From contig NZ_JANBBE010000010.1 of NCBI RefSeq assembly GCF_024648825.1, positions 124,001 through 188,000 of the forward strand: DNA of 64,000 bases, in the 5' to 3' direction. Under the pieces are notes generated by a model. That model ran no database searches. It was not told where the DNA came from and saw only the letters and a program-made list of their open reading frames with translations. This stretch comes from Lentzea californiensis (lineage in GTDB: Bacteria > Actinomycetota > Actinomycetes > Mycobacteriales > Pseudonocardiaceae). The position numbers and the translations under genes were made by a program. Below, piece after piece: positions 42,855 to 51,884 of the stretch (position 1 is its first letter; the number at the start of each line of letters is the position of its first letter).

Positions 42855-43361
42855 GTGATGGCTGACTACGACGACTTCGCCCGAGCGCAACTGCCGCGGT
42901 TGCTGCGGTACGCGACGATGCTCACCGGCGAGCGGGAGCAGGCGGCTGATCTGGTGCAGGACGTGCTGGTGAAGGTGTACCGGCACTGGGCCCGGATCAG
43001 CGGCGCGGATCATCCCGACAGGTACGTGCTGCGGATGGTGACCAACGGCTACCTGTCCTGGCGACATAGCCGGTCCGCGCGTGTGATCGCCTCGGGCGAC
43101 CTCCCCGAGGAGGCACGTGCGGACGATTTCGCGTCGGACCACGCCGCGCGCGAGGACATGTGGCAGCGCCTGTCGCGGCTGCCCAAGCGCCAACGTGCCG
43201 TGGTGGTGCTGCGGTACTACGAGCAGCTGCCCGATTCCGAGATCGCCGGGCTGCTCGGCTGCGCCCAGGCCACCGTCCGCGCACACGCCCACAAAGCATT
43301 GGCCTCGCTGCGAAACGGCTTGGCCGTCGAGCAGATGGCGGAGGCCAGGGAGACAAGATGA
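42855..43361 (+). CDS. ECF-type RNA polymerase sigma factor (SigE-like group)
   Basis: A 168-residue sigma-70-family factor. Region 2 is 'LLRYATMLTGEREQAADLVQ' plus 'DVLVKVYRHW'; region 4 is 'LPKRQRAVVVLRYYEQLPDS' plus 'EIAGLLGCAQATVRAHAHKA'. The GTG at 42855 has better spacing from GAGGCGAG than the ATG three bases on. This is the length and pattern of the compact actinobacterial SigE-family factors. It overlaps the next gene (ATGA), which encodes a membrane-anchored protein that may hold it inactive. Stimulus unknown. Confidence 0.92.
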   Translation: MMADYDDFARAQLPRLLRYATMLTGEREQAADLVQDVLVKVYRHWARISGADHPDRYVLRMVTNGYLSWRHSRSARVIASGDLPEEARADDFASDHAAREDMWQRLSRLPKRQRAVVVLRYYEQLPDSEIAGLLGCAQATVRAHAHKALASLRNGLAVEQMAEARETR

Positions 43362-44413
43362 ACATCGAGAACTTGATCAAGGACACCTTCACGGCGCGCG
43401 AACATGACGCGCCCGACAGCGACGCGGTTCTGGCCGCGGCCCGCCAACGCATCGACAGCAGGCGCTCCGGGCTGAGCCGGCCGCTGGCGGTCGCCGCCGG
43501 GGCGACCGTGCTGACCCTCGGCGCGGTCACCGCCGTGGCGCTGAACCGGCCGGACCCAGTGGACCAGTCCCAGACGGTCGCCACCGCCAACGGTTCCCAG
43601 GACAGCCAGACCCCGGCCCCCACCGCCCCGGCCCCGGCGGGGCTGCAGATGCCCTACTCCCTGGGCTGGCTCCCGCCGGGCGCGGTCGCCTACCGCGCAC
43701 AACGGATCAACATCGGGTCCAGCGCGGCCAACCCGGAAGCACCTCTGTACGGCGGCGAGTACATGCTGACCGTCACGGCCGGCGGCCAGGTCCTGGAGGT
43801 CGGCGTCCAGCAGTTCCGGATGGTGCCGGTGGACCAGGCGATGTTCAAGTCGGGCCCGGGCTCCCCCGTAACGATCAAGGGACAGCGCGCCGTCGAGAGC
43901 TCGGTGTCCACCGGGCCAGGTGGGTACGAGCTGTACGTGGAGCACCCCGACGGCGGTTCGATGTACGTGCACGTGGCCGCCGCGTACGGCAGCACCGCGC
44001 CCGCGCAGCAACTCGTCGACAACGGCCGCCGGATCGCGGAGAACATCCAGTTCCCGGGCACCACGACCGTCACCCCGGCGTTCGGCCTGCGCGACCTGCC
44101 CGCCGGAATGCGGATCTGCGCCTTCGGCGTCCAGCAGCCCGCGGACCGGCCCGGGCCACAGGCCACCACGAGCTACTCGCTCGGCACGTGCACCGTCCAG
44201 CCGACGGTGCACGTCAACAGCGCGGTCGTCGGCCAACCGGAGGGCACGCCGGGACAGCCGGTGCAGGGCCGCGAGACGCGGTACGCCGACGAGAACGGCT
44301 ACCACCGGCTGTGGGTCCTCGGCGCGCTGGAGGGAGCCCCGGTCGTCATCGCGGGCCGGGTACCGCCGGCCGACCTGTACGACATCGCCAACCGTCTCGT
44401 CCTGCCGAACTGA
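43358..44413 (+). CDS. Membrane-anchored protein, possible anti-sigma partner
   Basis: A 351-residue protein with a short cytoplasmic N-terminus ('NIENLIKDTFTAREHDAPDS') and one transmembrane helix around residues 45-62 ('PLAVAAGATVLTLGAVTAVA'). A proline/threonine-rich linker then leads to a large extracytoplasmic domain, with no catalytic motif recognised. Overlap with the sigma factor gene, a single TM and an N-terminal cytoplasmic tail are the arrangement of anti-sigma or sigma-coupled sensor proteins. The tail lacks a visible zinc-binding HxxxCxxC, so classical ZAS type is excluded. The role is inferred from context. Confidence 0.75.
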   Translation: MNIENLIKDTFTAREHDAPDSDAVLAAARQRIDSRRSGLSRPLAVAAGATVLTLGAVTAVALNRPDPVDQSQTVATANGSQDSQTPAPTAPAPAGLQMPYSLGWLPPGAVAYRAQRINIGSSAANPEAPLYGGEYMLTVTAGGQVLEVGVQQFRMVPVDQAMFKSGPGSPVTIKGQRAVESSVSTGPGGYELYVEHPDGGSMYVHVAAAYGSTAPAQQLVDNGRRIAENIQFPGTTTVTPAFGLRDLPAGMRICAFGVQQPADRPGPQATTSYSLGTCTVQPTVHVNSAVVGQPEGTPGQPVQGRETRYADENGYHRLWVLGALEGAPVVIAGRVPPADLYDIANRLVLPN

Positions 44414-44429
44414 CCGCGGTCCGGACCTG

Positions 44430-45407
44430 TCAGGGACGCAGAAGGATCTTGCCCCGCCGGCCCGGGGCCGCGTTGCCGCGCGCGGCCCCGGCGATCTGCT
44501 CCAGCGAGTAGACGTGCTCGACTGGCAGGGTGAGCGCGCCCGAGGCGATGCCCGTGACCAGTTCGCCCAGCAGCGCGGCCCGCTTGCCGGCCGCCATCGC
44601 GGGGAAGACCTTGCTGCCCCAGAAACCGGTGACGGTGACCTGCTTGAAGATCACGTCACCCGAGCTGATCTCGAGGGTGGGGGAGGCCATCGCACCGAAC
44701 ACCACGAGCCGCCCGCCCTCGGCGAGCAGCGAGACGACGTCGCCCGCGGCCGCACCGCCGACCGAGTCGACCCCAGCCCTGATCGGCGCGTCGCCGACGA
44801 TCTCCCGAACCCGGTCGCGCCAGCCGTCGTCGTCGGTGGCGACGACACTGCCGATGCCCTGCGCACGTAGTTCGGCCACGCCGTCGGCACGGCGGACGAG
44901 GCCGAGGACGTGGACGCCGCGGGCCGCCGCCAGCTGCGCGACGAGCCTGCCGACGGCTCCGTTGGCGGCGTTCTGGACGAACCAGTCACCCGCAGCGAGC
45001 TCCAGCGAGTCGAGCAGCGCGATGGCGCTGAAGGGCATCGACACCAGCTGGCTCGCCGACTCGTCATCGATGGCGTCGGGAACGGGGATGAGCGTCTGGG
45101 CGGTCGCGACCACGAACTCGGCCCAGGCGCCGAAGGTGCCACCCGACGCCACGCGCTGGCCCACCGCGAGGCCGTCCACGCCCTCACCGAGCGTCTCGAC
45201 GACCCCGACGAACTCGGTGCCGGAGCGTGCGGGCATCTCGGGCTTGAAACCGTAGGTTCCGCGCGCGGTCCACAGGTCGTGGTTGTGGACGGGGGAGAGC
45301 AGCACCCGCACCAGGACCTCTCCGGGACCGGGCTGCGGAGCGGGCACCTCCTGCACCTCGAGGACCTCGGCGGGGTCACCGAACTTCTGCTGGACCAGTG
45401 CGCGCAT
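44430..45407 (-). CDS. Medium-chain dehydrogenase/reductase (quinone oxidoreductase-like)
   Basis: A 325-residue zinc-type alcohol dehydrogenase-family protein lacking the structural zinc cysteines. It begins 'MRALVQQKFGDPAEVLEVQE', contains 'GTEFVGVVETLGEGVDGLAV', and binds NADPH through 'GDWFVQNAANGAVGRLVAQL' (AAxGxVG motif). 'ETR/MECR-like' enoyl or quinone reduction is expected. The ATG at 45407 matches the family start; frame upstream is open but not coding-like. It is convergent with the sigma-operon and has no functional link visible. Substrate unknown. Confidence 0.88.
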   Translation of the reverse strand: MRALVQQKFGDPAEVLEVQEVPAPQPGPGEVLVRVLLSPVHNHDLWTARGTYGFKPEMPARSGTEFVGVVETLGEGVDGLAVGQRVASGGTFGAWAEFVVATAQTLIPVPDAIDDESASQLVSMPFSAIALLDSLELAAGDWFVQNAANGAVGRLVAQLAAARGVHVLGLVRRADGVAELRAQGIGSVVATDDDGWRDRVREIVGDAPIRAGVDSVGGAAAGDVVSLLAEGGRLVVFGAMASPTLEISSGDVIFKQVTVTGFWGSKVFPAMAAGKRAALLGELVTGIASGALTLPVEHVYSLEQIAGAARGNAAPGRRGKILLRP

Positions 45408-45453
45408 GACATGCCTTTCCGTAGGTGCTGGGGACGTGTCCCTCCCTCCGACC

Positions 45454-45843
45454 TCACACCATGCGCAGAAAGGTCGCACGCCAGAACAGCAGAACGACGG
45501 AGTAGGCCACGAACAACCACCCCGCCGTGGTGCGGGAGCACCGGGCCTTGCGCCGCAGCAACCGTGCGATCCCCACCCACGCCAGAGCCAGCAACCCCGC
45601 CGGCAGGGGCAGCGACACGTCGAAAGCGGTGCTGCTCGGCACGCCGACCATCAGCGCCACGACACCCCAGACGGCCGACGCGATCGTCCAGCGCGACCTC
45701 GCGCGGGCCGAGAACGTGCCCCAGTTCACCAGCGTCACCCCGTTCGCAGCGATGGTGCCCCAGGTCTGAGCGCCCTGCGTCTGGCGCTCCCACCACGAGC
45801 GCTCCGCGTGGCCGCGGGAAGCTCGGGAGGCGAGGTCCAGCAT
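45454..45843 (-). CDS. Small integral membrane protein, hypothetical
   Basis: A 129-residue protein with a hydrophilic N-terminal third ('SWWERQTQGAQTWGTIAANG') and about three hydrophobic segments: 'WTIASAVWGVVALMVGV', 'LPAGLLALAWVGIARLL' and 'TAGWLFVAYSVVLLFW'. Positive residues between segments 2 and 3 ('RRKARCSR') suggest a cytoplasmic loop. No family recognised. It follows the start of the MDR reductase on the same strand but is transcribed toward it, so the two may share a transcript. Unknown function. Confidence 0.6.
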   Translation of the reverse strand: MLDLASRASRGHAERSWWERQTQGAQTWGTIAANGVTLVNWGTFSARARSRWTIASAVWGVVALMVGVPSSTAFDVSLPLPAGLLALAWVGIARLLRRKARCSRTTAGWLFVAYSVVLLFWRATFLRMV

Positions 45844-46047
45844 CGCGACCTCCCGCGCCCTTCTGGGCTGGCCCGCGCCGCTGCGCCTTCGACCGCCCTG
45901 CTCGTCCCCGTGCCACGACGGCAGCCTGGTTCGAACGCGGTCACGGAGACCCGCCCCGCTCTGGCGCCGTGTATCGGCGATGTATCAGCCGTGTATGCGA
46001 CCTCCGGATGCTGTGGGGGCCGTACAGACATGCGAAAAGGGGATCTC

Positions 46048-46566
46048 ATGCGGTTCACCAAAGTCACGGTCGCTGCCATCGGCCTGCTCGGCGCGGCCCT
46101 GATCGGCACCGCCGCTCCGGCCGGCGCGGCCGGCGGGCAAGCGTTCGGCCCGAACGTCAAGATCGCGCAGCCGTGGTTCGACGACACGGCCACCGCGTCC
46201 GCCGTCGAAGGCGACGTCAGCATCCAGCAGACGGCGGACGGTGCCATCAAGTGGATGGCCGACCGTCGCGGCAGCACGGCGTACGAGGGCTACTGCGAGC
46301 GCGCCGTCCGCCTGGCGTGGAACCGCTCGACGCACCACGCGTCGGCGATCGACCACTGGCGGTCCTCGGACGGCGCCCGCCACACCACCGGCACGCCACC
46401 CAGGGGAGCGTTCGTCTTCTGGAACATCAGCCAGTACGGCCATGTGGGCATCGCGGACGGCAACGGCGGCTTCTGGTCGACCAGCGTCGGCGGCAAGATC
46501 GGTCACCCTGGTTCGACCGGTTACTTCAGCAACTACCTCGGCTGGAAGTACGGCAACAGCAACTGA
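46048..46566 (+). CDS. Secreted CHAP/NlpC-like domain protein
   Basis: A 172-residue exported protein: signal peptide about residues 1-28 ('VAAIGLLGAALIGTAAPAGA'). The mature part contains 'AYEGYCERAVRLAWNRS', with a cysteine in the CHAP nucleophile context, and 'GAFVFWNISQYGHVGIADGN', with the following histidine. These match the C-H pair of amidase/endopeptidase (CHAP/NlpC-P60) domains. The ATG at 46048 is chosen over that at 46030 because AAGGGG sits just before it. Likely peptidoglycan hydrolase or related secreted factor. Its 3' end overlaps the AfsR-type gene on the other strand by 34 bp. Confidence 0.78.
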   Translation: MRFTKVTVAAIGLLGAALIGTAAPAGAAGGQAFGPNVKIAQPWFDDTATASAVEGDVSIQQTADGAIKWMADRRGSTAYEGYCERAVRLAWNRSTHHASAIDHWRSSDGARHTTGTPPRGAFVFWNISQYGHVGIADGNGGFWSTSVGGKIGHPGSTGYFSNYLGWKYGNSN

Positions 46567-49247
46567 TCCGCGGAGGCCGCCGCGCGTGCGAGTGCTCGCC
46601 GCGCGGCGGGTTCGCCTTCCCGGTTCCCGGTGCGGCGGTAGGTTTCCAGAGCCTGTCGCAGGAGGGTGTGCGCCTCGTGCGGGTGGCCGTTCGAGATCAA
46701 CGCCTCGGCCAGCTCGACCTGGGCGAACGCCGTGCACCGCTCGTCGGTGAGGTCCGTCAGGATCGTCACGGCCCGGCGTGCGCTGACCAGCTCCTGCTCG
46801 TGCTCGCCCGTGCTGCGGCAGAGCGCGGAAAGTCGCACCAGCACCAGGGCTTCGCGGTGTGCGTCACCGAGGTCCGCGGCGAGCCGCCGGGCGTTCGTGA
46901 GCCACTTCCGCGCCTCCTCGGGCCTGCCGAGCGAGCTGTGGACCCCGCCGATCGACGCCCGCACGTGTGCCACGGAATGCAGATCGCCCGCGAGCTCCAG
47001 CAGCCGCAGGCCTTCGCCGTAGAACTCCATCGAGCGCTCGTACTCCGCTTGCAGCCGGTACACCACGCCGATGCCCGCGAGGGAGGTGCCCTGGCCGCGG
47101 TCGTCGCGGAGCGAGCGGTAGAGCTCTTGTGCCGCAAGCAGTCCTTGCTCCGCCTCCGTGAACTCGCTGCGGTAGATGTGCACCTGGGAGATGCCGCGCA
47201 GCAACGCCGCCTCGCCAGCCTCGTTGCCGGCCGCGCGGACACTCCGCAACGCCCGCGCGTGGGTGCGCGCCCAGTCCTCGTAGTGGCTGTGCAGGTCGAA
47301 GAACGGCACGCAGGCCGCCGCGAGCTGCCACGCCACCTCGTCGAGGCCCGCGTCCGCCGCGATGTCGACCGCGCCGCACAACGTGCGCCGTTCCGCCTCG
47401 AACCACGCGACGGGCTCGGAGAGCAGGTGCTCCGGCGCCGCGACCGGGGCGACGTCGGCGATGGTGGTGCCGAACGTGACGGGTAACCGCCGTGCGGCCG
47501 TGACCGCGAGCCAGAGCCACGCGCGCAGCGTCCGTTCGAGCGCGGCCCGGCCGTCCGGCAGTGAGTGGTTCAGGGCGTGGCACCGCAACAGGTCGTGCAG
47601 CCGGTAGCGCGGCTGGCCGATGCCGTCCGCGCCGAACGTCTCGAGCAGATGAGCGTCGACCAGCCCGTCCACGAGGTGCTCGGTGCCCGGTTCACCGAGC
47701 AACGTCTCGACCACCCAGCTTGGGAAGTCGTGCGGACCGAGCAACGCCAGCCGCACGAACGCCTGGAACTCGCGCGGGGACAGCTGCCGGATGCTCAGGT
47801 CGAAGCTCGCCCGCACGGCCAGCTCACCGGAGGTGAGCTCGCGCAACCGCGTCGACTCGTCGACGAGCCGCTCGCGCAGCACCTGCATCGACCACCGCCC
47901 GCGCCCGGCCAGCCGCGCGCCCGCCACCCGGATCGCCAGCGGCAGGTGCCCGCACGCCGCCGCGATCGCCGCCGCTTCGTCGGGCTGGGCGCGCACCCGG
48001 TCCTCGCCCGCGATGGCGGTGAGCAGTTCCGCCGCCTCCTCCGGGGAGAACGGGGACAGCTCCACCTGCAGCGCGCCGGGCAGCTCCGGCAGCCTGCGCC
48101 GGCTGGTCACGAGGACCGCGCAGCCCGCGTCGGCCGGGAGCAGGGGCACGAGCTGGCTCACCGAGGCGGCGTCGTCGAGCACCACCAGCACCCGCCGACC
48201 GGCGAGCTTGGAGCGGAACAGCGCGGCACGCGCGGTGACCTGCGCGGGCAGGCCGGCACCCGTGATCCCCAAGGCGTGCAACAGTTCCGTGAGCACCTCA
48301 CCCGGTTCGCGCGGGTGGTCGGAGGTGCCGCCGAGGTCGACGTAGAGCTGTCCGTCCGGGAAGTGGTCACCGACCTGGTGCGCCACCCGGATCGCGAGTG
48401 TCGACTTGCCGACACCGGGAGGCCCGGTCACCACGGCCGGTGCGGAGTCCTGCCGCAGTGCCGTCGTCAGCACCGCGATCTCTCCCGCGCGGCCGCAGAA
48501 GTCGAACACCGTCGGCGGTAGCTGACGCAGGGGAGCGGGCGCCGGTTCGTCGCGCAGCACCGCGAGCTGGGCCTCTCGCAGCGCGGATCCGGGCTCCAAC
48601 CCGAGCTCGCCGGTGAGCCGCACGCGCATGTCCGCGTAGACCTGCAACGCCTCAGCACGCCGGTTGTCCTGATGCAGGGCGAGCACGAGCTGCCCGCACA
48701 CGCTCTCGCGGTAAGGGTGCTCCGCCAGCAACGCCCGGAGCTCAGGGATCGCCTCGGCGCACTCACCCGAGGCCACCTGCAACCCGAGCCGCTGCTCGGT
48801 AGCCGCGAGCCGGGCCTCGTCGAGCCGGGCGAGGGCAGGCGCCCACGCGTCGTGACCCGGCAGGTCCTCCAACGGACGGCCGCGCCAGAGGCACTCCGCC
48901 CGCCGCAACAACCCCAGCGCCGCGTCGGGTCGCCGCCGGGCTTGCGCGACGAGCTCGTCGAACATCAGCGCGTCGAGTTCGTCAGCCTCGAGTTCGAGCA
49001 CGTAGCCGGTGCCATGGGTGCGCAGCTGCTCGTTGAGCAGCTGCCGGAGCCGCCAGACGTAGGTCCGGACGTTCTGCACCACCGACCGCGGCCGAGTCGC
49101 GGGCCACAGGGCCTCGATCAGCTGGTCGAGCGAGACGTCGGTGTTCGCGTGCAGCGCGAGGTGCGCGAGCAAGGCCCGCTGTTTGACGCCACCGAGACTC
49201 TCCCTGCGGCCGTTCCGCCAGACCTCCAGAGGGCCCAGCACCCGCAC
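46533..49247 (-). CDS. AfsR/SARP-type regulator with NB-ARC and TPR domains
   Basis: A regulator of about 904 residues. The OmpR-like winged helix starts 'VRVLGPLEVWRNGRRESLGG'. The BTAD follows ('RRPDAALGLLRRAECLWRGR', 'LALHQDNRRAEALQVYADMR'). An NB-ARC ATPase has the P-loop 'VVTGPPGVGKSTLAIRVAHQ' and Walker B 'RVLVVLDDAASVSQLVPLLP'. TPR repeats fill the C-terminus ('SMEFYGEGLRLLELAGDLHS'). GTG 49247 with AGCAGG upstream is preferred; an upstream in-frame extension of 49 residues looks non-coding. Such regulators activate antibiotic clusters in Pseudonocardiaceae. No obvious cluster partner is adjacent, so it may act at a distance. Confidence 0.88.
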   Translation of the reverse strand: MRVLGPLEVWRNGRRESLGGVKQRALLAHLALHANTDVSLDQLIEALWPATRPRSVVQNVRTYVWRLRQLLNEQLRTHGTGYVLELEADELDALMFDELVAQARRRPDAALGLLRRAECLWRGRPLEDLPGHDAWAPALARLDEARLAATEQRLGLQVASGECAEAIPELRALLAEHPYRESVCGQLVLALHQDNRRAEALQVYADMRVRLTGELGLEPGSALREAQLAVLRDEPAPAPLRQLPPTVFDFCGRAGEIAVLTTALRQDSAPAVVTGPPGVGKSTLAIRVAHQVGDHFPDGQLYVDLGGTSDHPREPGEVLTELLHALGITGAGLPAQVTARAALFRSKLAGRRVLVVLDDAASVSQLVPLLPADAGCAVLVTSRRRLPELPGALQVELSPFSPEEAAELLTAIAGEDRVRAQPDEAAAIAAACGHLPLAIRVAGARLAGRGRWSMQVLRERLVDESTRLRELTSGELAVRASFDLSIRQLSPREFQAFVRLALLGPHDFPSWVVETLLGEPGTEHLVDGLVDAHLLETFGADGIGQPRYRLHDLLRCHALNHSLPDGRAALERTLRAWLWLAVTAARRLPVTFGTTIADVAPVAAPEHLLSEPVAWFEAERRTLCGAVDIAADAGLDEVAWQLAAACVPFFDLHSHYEDWARTHARALRSVRAAGNEAGEAALLRGISQVHIYRSEFTEAEQGLLAAQELYRSLRDDRGQGTSLAGIGVVYRLQAEYERSMEFYGEGLRLLELAGDLHSVAHVRASIGGVHSSLGRPEEARKWLTNARRLAADLGDAHREALVLVRLSALCRSTGEHEQELVSARRAVTILTDLTDERCTAFAQVELAEALISNGHPHEAHTLLRQALETYRRTGNREGEPAARRALARAAASADQLLLPYFQPR

Positions 49248-49477
49248 GCTCGACCTGCTAATGGCTCCTCCGCTCCCCAGGACCTGCTCAGGTGTTCGTC
49301 CATCGGACGACGTCGGCGCCCGTCGCGTTCCCGCCGCACACCGCGATTCCGAACACCGGTCCCGCGCACCGCCGCCACACCCTCGCTGCAACACCCATTC
49401 GGTGAAACGGTTTGAGTCGATTTTTCGGGATAACGCTGCTTTGCTGACACGCGTAACGCCGACCTCGATCTCATGTG

Positions 49478-49938
49478 ATCGTGTCCCGGCTGTACAAGGT
49501 GACTGGGAAGTTGCTGTCTGCCGCGTCCTTCTCCGACAGCTGGTCCTTCCGTTCCGCTACGAGCCGGCAGACCGATTCTGGTTCGCCGCGCTGTCCAGGC
49601 TGATACGTCGTCCGCGGTGGGGACATCGAGGCCGAGGAACTACGCGTGATCAAGAGCGCGCCGCAGGCCCTCCGGATGAACGCCACTGCGAACGCATCAT
49701 CGGCGCCATCCGGCGCGAGGTCCTCGACCACATCCTCATCACCGGAGAAGCCCACACGCGTCATGTCCTTGCCACCTACGAGATCCACTACAACACTCAC
49801 CGATCCCACCAGGACCGCGATCAGCTACCACCCGAAGCTCAAGAGCAACCCGCCGTCAGGCATGACCTCAAGCCCCGCAAGCTGCTCCGCACCCGGATCC
49901 TCGGCGGACTCGTCAACGAGTACAGATACGCCGCATGA
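49478..49938 (+). pseudogene. Deleted DDE integrase-core transposase
   Basis: The N-terminal part of an actinobacterial integrase-core transposase ('VSRLYKVTGKLLS', then in another frame 'RYEPADRFWFAALSRLI') is joined directly to its C-terminal part ('HCERIIGAIRREVLDHILIT', 'HRSHQDRDQLPPEAQEQPAV', 'RILGGLVNEYRYAA'). A one-base loss before 'HCERIIG' adds a frameshift. The central region with the first two DDE acids is gone, so it is inactive. Terminal repeats were not found. Confidence 0.8.
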
Positions 49939-50012
49939 CGTGCAGCGATGACTTTTCGAGCGGCACAGGGTGACTAGAACATGGGGTGGACGTCATGCCC
50001 ACCCCATGCCGT

Positions 50013-50192
50013 CTACCGTCTGCGTGTACCGACACTCAGCACTGTGCCGGCGATGATGGCCGCCACGATCACTGAGGACAACGCCGTGCCGTTGATGGTG
50101 AACTCGCCTGCTCGCGTGCTGGGTATCAGGAACCCCAGCACGACGAGTGCCAGCAATGCCAGGCCGACAAGCCACGCCATCTTGCGGTCCAT
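50013..50192 (-). CDS. 59-aa two-helix membrane protein
   Basis: A short gene with GGGAGA three bases before the ATG. The protein starts 'MDRKMAWLVGLALLALVVLG' with a first helix of about residues 5-23. A polar turn 'STRAGEFTINGTAL' follows, then a second helix 'SSVIVAAIIAGTVLSVG' ending in a basic 'TRRR' tail. Composition, ribosome-binding site and alternation of hydrophobic segments support a real small membrane protein. It lies between two transposase remnants. Holin-like or regulatory roles are conceivable; no family recognised. Confidence 0.65.
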   Translation of the reverse strand: MDRKMAWLVGLALLALVVLGFLIPSTRAGEFTINGTALSSVIVAAIIAGTVLSVGTRRR

Positions 50193-50970
50193 CGTTCTCC
50201 CAAAGGTTTCACAGTGCGCCGAGCACTGCTCCGCCGGCGCATGCTCCGACGGACTAGTCCAAGCCGGTGCTTTGGCCGTTGATGGTGTTGGTCACGACAT
50301 TGGAGACGGTCTCCTTGATGCGTCCGCCCGCTGCGAGACCGCCGATCACTCTGCCCGCAGGGGTGACGCACGGCGAAATCGCGGTGCTGAAGGACACGCC
50401 GACGCCAGCCTTCGCTTACCTCGCCGTTTCCCACACTTCGCCGCGTTGCGGCTACTGCGCACGACCGACTGTGAGCAAGGCGCTCCCCGTCGCTGGTGCC
50501 AACGCGCACTCCTGCTACTACTCCGAGGACGTCCAGGCGGTAACCCCGGCACGTCGAACTCGTGATCGTCCCGTGCGCTGACCACGTCGACCTGTACGAC
50601 CGCAATGACCTCATCCCTTCGACAGGCTCGACGAGTTCTTCACCACGAATCCTCGCGTGACCTCGGCGAACGCCTGCTCGCCGCCCGCCATGACAGCAAA
50701 GACAGCAAAGACAGCGTCACCCACCCGCACCTCGGCGCACTGGCTCCTAGGCAGACGTCGACTCGTGGCCGTGCACGAAGCTGGCCCGCCGGGTAGTACC
50801 CCTGCCAGTGACGCCGAGAGGGCTTGTCTCCCACTCGTGCAACGAGGGACTGCGACACGTGTAGGTGCCGTGTAGCACGCCTCACTACGCTCTTTCACAG
50901 CGCGAAAATCCGCGTTTCAGATAAAGAAGGCGTCGGCCAGAACCGTCGACCCGAACGAAGGATCACGACA
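50193..50970. other. Gene-poor stretch with decayed coding fragments
   Basis: No intact gene is supported. On the minus strand a coding-like run ends 'GRVIGGLAAGGRIKETVSNV' then 'TNTINGQSTGLD' at about 50256, but it is broken upstream by several stops and looks like a remnant. A short tandem of ACAGCAAAG occurs near 50692-50715. The last part must hold the promoter of the secreted protein at 50971. Confidence 0.45.
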
Positions 50971-51450
50971 ATGCGCAAGACAATCGCCGCGACGTTGAGC
51001 GCGGCCGCCGTGCTGGTGGGCCTCATGCCGATCAGCGCAATCGCGACGGCAGCTGCGGCTCCCGGGCTTGGCGTTGCCAGCACGAGCGACTACCCGAACG
51101 GGACGACCAGCGCTACCGCCGCCTACCCATCCGACCCGATCCCCCAGACGTGCAACGGCCGAAGCGGCTGCATCTCCGGCATCGTGAACTGGTCGAACCG
51201 TTCGGCCAATCTTAGTATCAAATTGTTCGATGATAACAACGCCGGATCGACTACTGCTTTTTTCTACTACTACACGGCAAACGGTTGGTATGGAACCGAA
51301 AGCCGGACCGCCAACAATAAGACTATCTCGGGCTACCCTGGCAAGCAGGGCCCGGCGGGCGGAATCACCGAGGTCATAATTACACTCAAGGCAAATGTTG
51401 ATCCTGATTCTCCCGAATTCCCTGTCGGTGCTTTCTATCGCGACTTCTGA
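50971..51450 (+). CDS. Secreted hypothetical protein, atypical base composition
   Basis: A 159-residue protein with a clear signal peptide (residues 1-32, 'TIAATLSAAAVLVGLMPISA', cleavage near 'TAAAAPG'). The mature part has one cysteine pair in 'TCNGRSGC', is rich in Asn, Ser, Thr and Tyr ('WSNRSANLSIKLF', 'FFYYYTANGW'), and looks like a small beta-sandwich. Codons from about 51.2 kb on are markedly AT-richer (ATA, AAT, TTT, AGT) than any neighbour, a sign of recent acquisition. It is enclosed by transposase remnants. No family recognised; an inhibitor, lectin or toxin-like role is possible but unsupported. Confidence 0.7.
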   Translation: MRKTIAATLSAAAVLVGLMPISAIATAAAAPGLGVASTSDYPNGTTSATAAYPSDPIPQTCNGRSGCISGIVNWSNRSANLSIKLFDDNNAGSTTAFFYYYTANGWYGTESRTANNKTISGYPGKQGPAGGITEVIITLKANVDPDSPEFPVGAFYRDF

Positions 51451-51452
51451 TC

Positions 51453-51846
51453 AATAGTTCCGCACGGAAGTTGTTCCTGAGGCGCAGCCGTACGGGCCCG
51501 AGGGCGGTCACCCAGGCCGTCCGCAGCCTGCTCATGGACCTCAAGGACACCGGACACCTCACGCGGATCAGATTCCTCATCCGCGACCGCGACGCCAAAT
51601 ACCCCGCGTTGATCACGAAATCCTTGGCGCCGCGGGGATCGATACGGTGCCGACCGGTGTCCGGATACCCCGCATGAACGCGATCATGGAACGCTGGTCA
51701 AGACACTTCGCGTTGAACTGCTGGACCGCACGCTGATCTGGAACCAGGCCCACCTACGGCACGTGCTGCGCGAGTACGAGCGCCACTACAACGATCGACG
51801 GGATCGTCTTGGCGGAGTCGTCCACGAGTATCGGCGTGCGGCTTGA
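51453..51846 (+). pseudogene. Second deleted integrase-core transposase
   Basis: Fragments of another integrase-core transposase family in shifted frames: 'AVRSLLMDLKDTGHLTRIRF' and 'LIRDRDAKYP', then 'MNAIMERW', 'RVELLDRTLIWNQAHLRHVL', 'REYERHYND' and the terminal 'RDRLGGVVHEYRRAA'. The N-terminal half is absent, and a deletion joins the HYN block to the C-terminus. It begins at the 3' end of the secreted protein gene. Inactive. Confidence 0.78.
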
Positions 51847-51884
51847 ACTGCACGGACGCGGTTTTCGGCACACAACTTCTGGCA

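Noticed and set aside
50256..50420. Lanthipeptide-like precursor on the minus strand ('VSFSTAISPC' followed by a Thr/Ser-rich run)
   Set aside because: The frame has no convincing start or leader and is preceded by several stops. No modification enzyme lies nearby. It looks like a decayed gene end.
50692..50715. Short tandem repeat (ACAGCAAAG) as a CRISPR or regulatory array
   Set aside because: Only about two and a half copies without spacers, so it has no array character.
49478..51846. A functional composite transposon carrying the secreted protein
   Set aside because: The two transposase remnants are different families, both deleted, and no matching terminal inverted repeats or target duplications were found by eye.
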